Positions 21,895-29,553 of a DNA stretch of 29,553 bases are shown one piece after another. Location: positions 1 to 29,553 of the forward strand of contig WOGZ01000372.1 of NCBI GenBank assembly GCA_009733775.1, written 5' to 3'. Numbering within the stretch: position 1 is the stretch's first letter; every line of letters starts with the position of its first letter. The notes beneath the pieces were generated by a model. It was not told the DNA's origin. It searched no databases and saw only the letters and a program-made list of their open reading frames with translations. The position numbers and the translations under genes were made by a program. Source of the DNA: Alectoria sarmentosa. Taxonomy: Eukaryota > Ascomycota > Lecanoromycetes > Lecanorales > Parmeliaceae.

Positions 21895-23037
21895 ATGACA
21901 TCTCTGCTTGAATTGCTATGCGCGTATCCTATACTAGAAAACCTGGTTGCCGTCTTACCACTTGGTGGACTTTTTAATCTGTCCAAAACGAACTCGAGGT
22001 TTCGTGCTACTTTGCATGGGTTTTACATTGGCGAATCACCCAAAAATCCACTTCCGCTCAAAGCTGTGCGTCCAGATCTGTCCATTGGAAGGCACAATAC
22101 CTCACATTGGAAGAACTTGAAAGCTAAAAGTCCGCTATGGTGCTCAGAGCCCCAGCACACTCGAGGCACCAAGATCAAGGGATGCCTAATGTGTTCCATG
22201 CCTGTCTGTGAGGCTTGTATTATCAAAGCTTCTTTTGGAAAGCGTGACGAGAACACATTCCCTAATCGAACACGCTCACTGTGTGTCGAGTGCTTCCACT
22301 CAGGGAATCCTCACCAGGAAACCTCGTTGAACGGAGAGGAAGAGATTGTTCCAACTTCCTATCTCATGCGTGCAGAATGTATCTGCACTGCCAAAGATGG
22401 TCACTTGTGTTTGAGGTGCAAGACCAAGCAGAACTCAGACCTCGACATTATGAAGAACCAATGCTATGGTATAGGCTGTTCAAAGTCAAACTCGGACGGC
22501 TTTGGAGGACGCATCTGTCTCTGGTGTGATTCGCCATTGCCGCGTGAGCGTAGTAGAGCAGAATCGAGACGCAATTACGATGCGCGACATTTACTCGCAC
22601 GCACGCACTCTTCATACGACCAAACAACAGTGGAAGGGGCCGAAGATGATGTCATTGACCCTGCTGAACAAGAGGCCATCTGGGCCTCTTCCCCTTTCAC
22701 TTTGTCTACCTCAAATAGGACGACAGCACCGAAGAAAGCAAAAGCAGTTGCTTATGACCGCTTCGAAGACGAGAGAAGACGAGAACTCGAGGCGGCGTCG
22801 GAACGAAGACAATCTACAGCTTCGGATTCGGAAGAGAGATGGCGCAGATCTGAAGCCCTTCGTCGCTCTGGGTCCACGTGTCGTGCTCCTCCACCAGCGA
22901 GGATACGGAGCTCAAGTCTCTTCCCCGCCGCAGCAGTATCCGTGGGAAGTCGTTCAGACTCGACTGAATCGACTCTCACTCCAGAAGAAGACACCTCTCT
23001 GCCAAGCTACGACTCTTGCACTCGATTGTGTTTATAA
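21895..23037 (+). CDS. Cys-rich F-box-like protein, function unknown
   Basis: Intronless, 380 residues, ATG in an excellent context (AAACCATGAC). Residues about 1-45 (LLELLCAYPILENLVAVLPL, then NLSKTNSRFRATL) have the leucine spacing and the LxxLxxTNSRFR phrase of a fungal F-box. They are followed by two clusters of paired cysteines: C83, C97, C100, C105, C108, C130, C133, and then C162, C164, C172, C175, C190, C195, C208, C211. These suggest zinc-binding folds, although no named finger family fits. The last third is Arg/Ser/Glu-rich and probably disordered. An F-box would link it to Skp1-cullin ubiquitin ligases; that role is inferred and the F-box is weak. A 228-residue overlapping frame (22502-23188) is a shadow. 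Confidence 0.75.
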   Translation: MTSLLELLCAYPILENLVAVLPLGGLFNLSKTNSRFRATLHGFYIGESPKNPLPLKAVRPDLSIGRHNTSHWKNLKAKSPLWCSEPQHTRGTKIKGCLMCSMPVCEACIIKASFGKRDENTFPNRTRSLCVECFHSGNPHQETSLNGEEEIVPTSYLMRAECICTAKDGHLCLRCKTKQNSDLDIMKNQCYGIGCSKSNSDGFGGRICLWCDSPLPRERSRAESRRNYDARHLLARTHSSYDQTTVEGAEDDVIDPAEQEAIWASSPFTLSTSNRTTAPKKAKAVAYDRFEDERRRELEAASERRQSTASDSEERWRRSEALRRSGSTCRAPPPARIRSSSLFPAAAVSVGSRSDSTESTLTPEEDTSLPSYDSCTRLCL

Positions 23038-23610
23038 TTACCGCCATCAAGGCCTCAAAGGGACTGCAGCCAAGTTGTTAGACAGAATAGAGAGCAATCA
23101 TAAAATGGCGAACGAAGAGTTTCACTCATTTCTCAAAAAGCTATTTCACAAGCATCAATATTCCTCAGACCCTCCATTATCCGCTTAGTCACGGTCCAGA
23201 CCTTAGGGGACTTTAAAAGTATGTTGCATGTACGTAGACCCTCGAACCTCTGGACACTGTCTGAAATTGAGGTGGGGTTGTATCTTATCTTATCAAGCGC
23301 GGGGATTGCGTTATTCTTATGTAAACCCGCTTGCATATAAACCGTGGTGCATAAGAAAAGACGTATTTGTCAAAATTTGGCCCCCAAGACATCCCAGTCA
23401 CCTCGTATTCCAAAACACCTAATTTCGTTACTGTACATACTACTAGTCTCAGAGACTTCTTGGATAATTAATTCATCCATCCTGAATATATTTCAACAGT
23501 ATTCATCTTTGCGAGTTATCTGTATTTACTGCCGCACTTGAAGATAGTATCCCGGAGTTTATCGTCCAACAACATTCCTAACCCCCAAATACTCCGTGAC
23601 ATCTCTGAAA
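23038..23610. other. Intergenic region, no gene seen
   Basis: 573 bp between the F-box-like stop and the aldolase start, both genes on the plus strand. It contains only chance frames up to about 65 codons without recognisable motifs. It should hold the F-box-like terminator and the aldolase promoter. Confidence 0.5.
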
Positions 23611-25006
23611 ATGCAGGCTGCAAATAGACTCCAGAAAGCGCTGCGCACGGGATCTGGCCTGACGTTCGGAGCGTACGATTCCAAACTTTTAAACGGTGGG
23701 CCTATAAGCTGATTGGTTTCCAGCTGGCAGATGCTGCCCGGCAGTAATCAGGCAAGGACCATAGGTACGTCTTCGGACTCCATGTTTCCTTGATTCTAGA
23801 GACATGTCTTGGGAGCTTTCATTCTCTAGACGTGTTTCAAGGCTCGTCATAACCCCCTAAACAAGCAAGACTGACTCCGAGACCATAATCTAGCACGTTG
23901 TGGTTTTGACTGGGTCTTGGTAGACACGGAGCATGGAAACATCGATGGTAACACAATCACTGGCTCGTGTTACACAGAACGCTACCAGCATCAGCTGGAC
24001 ATTGACAATCAGAAGACAGCGCAATGCATGAAGCGGTCGCGGCAATTGCGGCGTGTGGGGTCAGCCCCATTGTCCGAATAGCAGCAAACGAAGGCTGGAT
24101 GGTCAAGCGTGCACTGGATTCTGGAGGTGCAGTCCACAAAAACAGAGCACAACTGCTGTGTAGAAGCATTCCTATTGACAAGGGCTGCAGCTCATGGCAT
24201 CATTGCACCCCTTTTGTATACGGCAGACGACGCCAAGAAGCTCGTTCAATCCGCAAAGTTCCCGCCCGCGGGTACAAGGGGTTTTGGCTCTCCTTTTCCA
24301 ATGGAGAAATTTGGGGGCCAAAGCGGGACAGAGGTGTGACTCTCTTTCTTTGCAAAAATATCTTCGCGTTGGATCGGAGGAAAGCTGATTTCGAAATATT
24401 GGTAGTACCTACAGCAGGCTAACGATTCGTTGGTGATCATCGTGCAGATAGAAACTAAAGAAGCATTGGAAAATGTACGTGACTCGGTCTCAATTTCCGC
24501 TGTATAGCGCTAATGGCCCGTTTTAGGTCGATGCTATAGCAAAAGTTCCGGGAATAGACGTTTTATTTGTGGGCCCCTTCGATTTGGGAAACAACATCGG
24601 CCATTCCATTGTCGACAACACAATGCATGACGAGCTGAAAGCGGCCATTGCCAAGATCCAGCGAGCAGCGAAGGAGAACGAGAAGAGCAGTGGCATATAT
24701 TCCACGTCGGGTGATCAAGCTCGTGAGTTCGCTGACCAGGGTTTCAACATGGTAAGTCTTGGCGACAGTCACTTTCAGCTCATGTTGCGGGAGTACGTTA
24801 TGGATGAGCAGTAGATGCGAGAGCCTGATATTGCTGATATGCTAATGTTCATCTAGGTGTCAGTGATGACGGATGTGGTTGCGCTGCCGGCGTATATGAC
24901 TTCTGCATTAATCGCTGCAAGAGGTTCTTATGTTCATTCAGCACTGAATATGGGCAAGGGAGCAATGTCAGGGCTTGCAGAGATGACAGGGTCACAGGGA
25001 CGATAG
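23611..25006 (+). CDS. HpcH/HpaI-family aldolase (citrate-lyase-like), 8 exons
   Basis: Exons: 23611-23672, 23724-23764, 23894-23947, 24016-24126 (or from 24013), 24191-24333, 24406-24474, 24527-24751 and 24857-25006, giving 284 residues (285 with the alternative acceptor). Introns are 51-129 nt. The fold is the class II HpcH/HpaI TIM barrel, which cleaves or forms 2-oxo acids through a divalent metal. Expected active-site residues are present: H48 in VDTEHGNI, R73 in IVRI, metal ligands E153 in VQIETKEALEN and D179 in FVGPFDLGNNIG, and the GTRGFGSPFP loop at 117-126. The barrel appears complete and not truncated. The exact substrate cannot be set: fungal relatives act on 4-hydroxy-2-oxo acids or 2-keto-3-deoxy sugars. 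It is convergent with the glutaredoxin-like gene, with 64 bp between stops. Confidence 0.93.
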
Positions 25007-25070
25007 CCTTACTCGATTTAGTCATAGGCGATGTATTTGTTTACCCTGAATTGCTGAGCATAAAACGGAT

Positions 25071-25448
25071 CTATGAGTGGGCCTCGGTCTCATCGATGAG
25101 CTCTTCCACCTGTCTTTCGTCAAAGCGATGCATCAGTTTGCGAATTTCCCCGCCTTCTCTGTTTTCTGTATTTTTATGGTAGATTTCTTGAACGTGGAGC
25201 TTTGGCCTTACTTTAGCTGCGCCTAGGAATAAAGCGAATGAAATGCGTACCACAGGAGTATCAAATTCGTAGAGAAGCTTCCACTGTTGTTGATCAGAAG
25301 CCATGACGTCCACCTGGTGGTAGTCAAAGCTCCTCTTTTTGCTAACTTCCAGAATCACGGAACTTGCTTTGTGGCAGAGTGAGCAATTTTCCCGGGTGAA
25401 GAGGATGAGGAGGGTTTTGGGCTGCAGAAGTCGTGGTGTTACTCTCAT
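25071..25448 (-). CDS. Glutaredoxin-like (DUF836 type) small protein
   Basis: Proposed exons 25448-25251 and 25199-25071 give 108 residues, close to the family size (yeast YDR286C, about 114). The N-terminus (TLLILFTRENCSLCHKA) has the beta strand and C22-x-x-C25 redox motif of the thioredoxin fold. The FDTPV segment supplies the cis-proline. The C-terminus (KLMHRFDERQVEELIDE) is the family ending. The 51-nt intron (GTACGC...CCAAAG) lies right after the cis-Pro strand and joins TPV to LHVQE as in relatives. It is a multiple of three without a stop, so its retention would add 17 residues. Its AAG acceptor is weak. I chose ATG 25448; the longer upstream frame reaches into the LSM8 promoter. Cytosolic thiol redox is likely but untested for the family. 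Confidence 0.8.
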   Translation of the reverse strand: MRVTPRLLQPKTLLILFTRENCSLCHKASSVILEVSKKRSFDYHQVDVMASDQQQWKLLYEFDTPVVRISFALFLGAAKVRPKLHVQEIYHKNTENREGGEIRKLMHRFDERQVEELIDETEAHS

Positions 25449-25657
25449 GGAGACGGTTGGCGACAGCAAAGTAATGAATCGATCAAATATTCTCCCACTA
25501 TCGCGAATTGCAAAAGCGTTGCCGAGACTTTGCCGTGCCGCAAGCACCAACCTACAGTAAACAAGTATTCGAGGATTACAAATTCTCTTTATCTTCATTC
25601 GCAGCACCGGTCAAGATTGAGAGCTGTCTACAGTTCGGGCACTACACTTGCAGGGAT
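25449..25657. promoter_or_regulatory. Short bidirectional promoter (glutaredoxin-like / LSM8)
   Basis: Only 209 bp separate the two start codons, so both genes must share this region. No individual element is assigned. Confidence 0.5.
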
Positions 25658-26011
25658 ATGTCGCTCCAGCCATACGTCGACAGTGGGAAACGCCTTTCAC
25701 CCCTAGGTCCATGTACTAACAATTATGTTGTATTCACAGGAAAGGTCCTGGTTCTTACCGCAGATGGCAGAACCTTGACCGGTATCCTGCTCTCCTGCGA
25801 CCAGTTGACGAATCTCGTTCTCCAAAACACCATCGAACGCGTAATCCGACCACACGACGATCCGGAAGATAGCGAAGAAGTTCCGCATGGTCTATACCTT
25901 ATTCGAGGCGAAAATGTGGCGATATGCGGACTGCTGGACGAGCAGATGGATGGCGACATCGATTGGGCGAAAGTAAAGGGCAGCATAATTGGGGGAGTGA
26001 AGCATGCGTGA
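25658..26011 (+). CDS. LSM8: LSM8, U6 snRNA-associated Sm-like protein
   Basis: Two exons, 25658-25682 (only 25 nt) and 25740-26011, encode 98 residues. The 57-nt intron has donor GTGGGA, a perfect TACTAAC branch point at 25714-25720 and acceptor TTCACAG. Joining restores an Arg codon, so PYVDR runs into KVLVLTADGRTL. The Sm1 motif covers about residues 9-50 (VLVLTADGRTLTGILLSCDQ; NLVLQNTIERVI) and Sm2 about 67-80 (GLYLIRGENVAICG). The ending DIDWAKVKGSIIGGVKHA is typical of Lsm8. Lsm8 joins Lsm2-7 in the nuclear ring that binds the U6 3' end for pre-mRNA splicing. The longer open frame starting upstream reads through the intron and is not the protein. Confidence 0.95.
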   Translation: MSLQPYVDSGKRLSPLGPCTNNYVVFTGKVLVLTADGRTLTGILLSCDQLTNLVLQNTIERVIRPHDDPEDSEEVPHGLYLIRGENVAICGLLDEQMDGDIDWAKVKGSIIGGVKHA

Positions 26012-26300
26012 GGACTTTTGGAAAGCGTCATGGTCGATACGTGCTATTAGCATTAGATTCTAAAAGATTGGAGGTGCCGAGAGGGGTTCAAGAGCGGGTC
26101 TGCTGGAAGACGATAGGGGAGATGGTTTGGGATGAAGGATAAGTTCCAGGCACACCAGAATGACTGTATACCTTGAAAAGCTTGGGCAAGCAGTACAGTA
26201 GGTCCTTCAAATCTACTCTCGTGAGACATGCAAGGTGAACAGAGTTAACCTTTCACAGCAGCTCTATTTCAAACCCACTTGTGCCTCGAATACTGCAGCA

Positions 26301-26612
26301 ATGGGTGGTGGGGGAAACAAGACTACGACAGAAGGAACTACTGCAGGCTTTGGCAATTACGCGGTCCGCTTCAAGTCTTTCATATGGTGGGTATCCACCT
26401 CTCTTAGCAATCGTGCTCTCCTTCCGATGGGAGATTTCTACGACTCCGGACTTGGTCTAGCGGAGATCCTGTGACAAAAGACATATTGTAAGATGTTGAG
26501 TGAGAGCTGACTCAACAATTCCATGGGTATTTGTCTCGAATGTAGACTTGATTACAATGTATATCACCACAATCCTTGCCATATCAGTGACGCTCGACCC
26601 CATAAAGACTAA
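26301..26612 (+). CDS. Possible three-exon microprotein gene, unknown function
   Basis: A tentative model uses exons 26301-26386, 26461-26487 and 26546-26612, giving 59 residues. The ATG is in a strong context (GCAGCAATGG). Intron 1 (74 nt) uses donor GTGGGT and acceptor GGTCTAG. Intron 2 (58 nt) has donor GTAAGA, a CTGAC branch and acceptor TGTAG. The product would begin MGGGGNKTTTEGTTAGFGNY and pass through DPVTKDI to a His-containing end. Without splicing, the same ATG reads 57 codons to a stop at 26472-26474. I recognise no family. Support is the start context and three plausible splice signals; the gene is convergent with EMC5, 31 bp from its stop. It may be chance. Confidence 0.3.
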
Positions 26613-26643
26613 GGGACCCACCTACATACTTCGTTTTCACCCA

Positions 26644-27229
26644 TCATCTTTTTTTGTCGTTCCCCTGGTCTCGGACCCAGTCCGCAAATTCTTTCCTTTT
26701 TGCCTGTATGAATCAAAAGACATCAGCCCACGAACTCGAGTAAGTTAGAAACTGTCATGCAGGCGTAGGCCTAAATCTATATTTTCTCTTTCGTTGGCCG
26801 CCGGGAGGACCAACCCTTATATCCACAAAGCCCTGTCGATCTTCCAATCCTTGGAATGGCCCGCCCCCTCCACTTTCTCTTTCCGCTCTCCCTGCCCATA
26901 CTCTCCAGCTTATCGGCTTGAGCTTGTCAGCCTCAAGGACTAGTCCAAAACAGATAAAGGCCACAGATAGTATGGTCTCTATCGAGATGTCGAGCGGAAG
27001 GCCCACTGCCGGAAGCTGTGAGGCTGGCGAAGAAGTGACTGTAGACTGCTGAGGAGATATGGTGTGAAGCGCTGAGTGCTCATAGGCTGAATAGCATCTG
27101 CGAATTTGGGAACTGTCAGTACTTTTGGAAACAAGTCCTGCGGGAGCCTTTGGAGCTTGATTTTGCTTACGCATGAGCGAGAAGAAATGCGCCAAATGCG
27201 ATCAGAGGTCTAGAGAAAGAGAAGGCCAT
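26644..27229 (-). CDS. EMC5: EMC5, ER membrane protein complex subunit 5
   Basis: Three exons, 27229-27171, 27097-26815 and 26703-26644, encode 133 residues. Intron 1 (73 nt: GTAAGC, CTGAC branch, TTCGCAG) joins FGAFLLAHA to CYSAYEHSALHT. Intron 2 (111 nt: GTTGGT...CATACAG) joins FVDIR to AKRKEFADWV, the conserved family ending; without it the frame runs 20 codons into intron sequence and stops at 26757-26755. Two transmembrane helices lie at about 7-24 and 53-72 (ISIETILSVAFICFGLVL), with a lumenal loop between them and a cytosolic tail (WRVWAGRAERESGGGGPFQG). EMC5 (human MMGT1) is a core membrane subunit of the EMC, which inserts tail-anchored and multipass proteins into the ER. The gene starts only about 130-200 bp from the right AT-rich block. 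Confidence 0.93.
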
Positions 27230-27380
27230 TCTGAAGATTGTATGATCACATACGTATACAATGCCAGCCTTAGGGGAAGATGCAGGTCCTATTCCGGGGA
27301 ATCTTCGGCGTTGAACATTGCCGCGCCAGGCTCGGTGTCGATTAAATAAGTTGCAGAGAGGCTAAATTTCCCCGCACCCA

Positions 27381-27430
27381 AATTCTATCAAATTTTTACC
27401 AAATTCTTATCAAATCTTTATCAATTATCA
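27381..27430. repeat. 11-bp tandem repeat at the isochore boundary
   Basis: Four imperfect units related to aattcttatca start at 27381, 27391, 27402 and 27413, followed by a partial attatca. The array sits between the EMC5 promoter and the AT-rich block. Confidence 0.6.
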
Positions 27431-29553
27431 TTATAAGTATTCGCAAAGATTAACGCAAGAGTCAATGATTTCAAACTTCTAAAAAACTCAGATATAGATT
27501 TATAAATTATTTCGATATCTTTAAAATTCGTTCTCGAAGTTATAATTTCTCTTATATTCTTAATCGTTCAATTAAAATTAAAAAAATTTATTATAATATA
27601 ATATAAAAAATTAAAATTTTAAAAAGTTTACGAATAAATTATTGTTTATAATATTTTTTATAACAAACTTAAAATCTTCGAATTTTTCGACGTTAAAAAA
27701 TAAGTTAAATATAATATTATTTAATTTAAAGCGTTAATACGTATACGAGTTTATTAAAATCGTATTAAGATTCGAAATCGTAAAAATAAAATAATTGAAG
27801 TTTAAATATAAGAAACAAATTATTTATTATAAAAAAAAAAGATTAAAATAAAAATCAAAAAAATAATTTAAATTGTTATTAAATGAAAATTCGATTTTAA
27901 TATATATTTAATTATAATATAACGTATTATATATAAGATATTAAAATATAATAAGCATAAAATTACTTTAAAAAAAATTATCTTTTTATATTAAAAAAAC
28001 TCGTAATAAATAAGTATATAATATATATATTAAATATTCGAAATTATAATATTAACATAAAATACGTTTTACGAATAAATTTTATACTAAATTTAATTTT
28101 GAAAAACAATTTTAAATTATTTATAAACGTAACGAATTAATGCGACATCGTTATAATAATATTCAATATCGAAATTTTCTTTTAGAGAAAAATCATTCAC
28201 GAGTACACGCTTGAGTTGCAATTAATTACAATTTTAAGAAATTAAAGCTTTTTTTTATAAGATTTTTAATAATAATAACGAGATTATTATATATAAAATC
28301 TATTACGATAAAATCTTAAAAGATTTTATAAAGAAATAAATTAAACGAAATAACGATTTTTGCTTAAAAGAAAATAATGTTTTAAATTATAATAAAGATT
28401 TTAAAGCGAAAAAAGATAATATTATAATCAAATACAAGAATAAAAAAAAGATGAATTATTATTTTAATTATTACGATTCGTCGAATTTAATTTCAATTGA
28501 GAATTTATTTTAAAATTTGAAAACGCATATATAAAAGTGTTTTTATTAAAACGAATAAATATTAATAAATATTCTTTAAAAAAAATGAAACTCGATAAAT
28601 TAAAAATGAATAAACGATTTAATAAAAATTATATTTAAAAGATTTAAAAATGTAATGCGATTAAAAAAAGAAATAATAAATTATTAAATAGTTGCAAATA
28701 ATAAAAAAAGTATATATTTTTCTTAATAACTACATATGCGAGAATTAGCCTCTTTGCAATTTATTTAATCGATATCAAATTAAACGTCGCTTCGATTTAA
28801 GTGTAAGTATTATACTTTATAATAAAATATATAAAATTCGAAGTATTTTTTCGATATTTATACTTTAAATAAAATATTTATATCGTATTTTTATTTATAA
28901 ATATAAATATAATACTTATTATAAATTTTTTAAATTTTATAATATTTTGATTTTTTTTTTTAAAAAATCATAAATATTATTTATATAATTATGATACATT
29001 ATTTTTTTAAAAAAAAAAAAACGATAATTAAACGAAAATATTAAAGAAATATATTTTTTTTTTGAAAAAACGATAATTTAAAATATAAATATATAATTTA
29101 AGTTAATAACTCGAGAAATTTAATAAAATTCTTCGTTTAAATTATATTTTTTATTAAAATTTAATAAAATCATCGATATTAAAAAGATTATATTTTTAAC
29201 TTTTTATAATATAATAATTTATAAATTAATAAAACGATTAATTAAAAATCTTTCTCGTTTTTTTTTTTTTTTTTTTTTTTCAACGTCGTTATCTTCGTTT
29301 TAGATTTTAATAATATATATAATTAAATTTTGAAATTATAAAACATCTCATTTTCGTTAATATAATAATCTCTTTTAAGTAAAAAATCGATTTTCAATTA
29401 TTGTTACTTGAAAATTAAGAATATTTTTAAAAAAAAAATTATATAAAATTTTCTTTTTAATAAAAAAGAAAATGCTCGTTAAAGATTCATATTAAACAAG
29501 TTAAGGTTCATAAATTAAATTTATGATACTTAAAAACAAACGAAGGCGAAACG
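27431..29553. other. AT-rich, RIP-degraded block (right)
   Basis: Composition changes over about 100 bp to the same AT-rich, CpG-retaining type as the left block. No open frame or recognisable coding remnant was found. An uninterrupted T-run of 23 bases lies at 29258-29280. The block continues beyond the window, so its origin, probably transposon-derived, cannot be judged here. Confidence 0.7.

Noticed and set aside
22502..23188. 228-residue plus-strand frame overlapping the F-box-like gene
   Set aside because: Alternative frame of an Arg/Ser-rich coding region; the 380-residue frame has the good start context and the paired cysteines.
26500..26748. 82-residue plus-strand frame with a hydrophobic stretch
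   Set aside because: Its second half is antisense to EMC5 exon 3 and it does not begin with a supported ATG.
1..29553. CRISPR arrays, tRNA or rRNA genes, or a secondary-metabolite cluster
   Set aside because: None seen. The repeats are not evenly spaced with unique spacers, no tRNA cloverleaf was recognised by eye, and the genes are mostly housekeeping.

Overview
The window is nuclear DNA of a filamentous ascomycete (Pezizomycotina). The reasons are short introns (about 50-130 nt) with CTGAC or TACTAAC branch points, fungal-type gene families, and a two-compartment base composition. A roughly 12 kb island of normal base composition (about 15,500-27,350) holds tightly packed genes. It is flanked by extremely AT-rich blocks (1-15,480 and about 27,430-29,553) that look like products of repeat-induced point mutation (RIP): almost no open frames, and remaining C and G concentrated in CpG. 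Genus and species cannot be told from the window.

Left AT-rich block. It is not featureless. A complete but mutated Ty3/gypsy LTR retrotransposon of the chromovirus type lies on the minus strand at 3686-10435. It has 223/222-bp LTRs starting TATTA and ending TAACA or TAATA (from TGTTA...TAACA) and a perfect 5-bp target duplication, ttaag. Degraded gag is readable at 8999-8280. A pol frame running from reverse transcriptase through RNase H and integrase to a C-terminal chromodomain is readable at 7054-4094. The frame is unbroken apart from transition-type damage, for example YFNN at the RT active site and stops at tryptophan positions. Just beyond it, 10650-11132 looks like a small non-autonomous DNA transposon with 12-bp perfect terminal inverted repeats and an 8-bp target duplication. 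Degenerate tandem repeats occupy 30-115, 580-999 and 10550-10605.

Gene island, left to right: a Tma17-like proteasome-assembly chaperone (+); verprolin/WIP (-); a predicted mitochondrial membrane protein (+); a CHORD-CS co-chaperone (-); a Cys-rich F-box-like protein (+); an 8-exon HpcH/HpaI aldolase (+); a glutaredoxin-like protein (-); the LSM8 snRNP protein (+); a doubtful 3-exon microgene (+); and EMC5 of the ER membrane protein complex (-). Most neighbours are in divergent pairs sharing a 200-350 bp promoter, or in convergent pairs. No metabolic cluster or common pathway is evident: these are mostly housekeeping functions (actin assembly, protein folding and proteasome assembly, RNA processing, ER insertion, redox).

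Several gene models need splicing to be read correctly. EMC5 has a third exon (26703-26644), so its simple open frame ends in intron sequence. The aldolase has a tandem CAGAAG acceptor. The glutaredoxin-like gene has an in-frame 51-nt intron. I found no new defence, CRISPR-like or biosynthetic system. The most informative content is the readable RIP-killed chromovirus and its insertion context.
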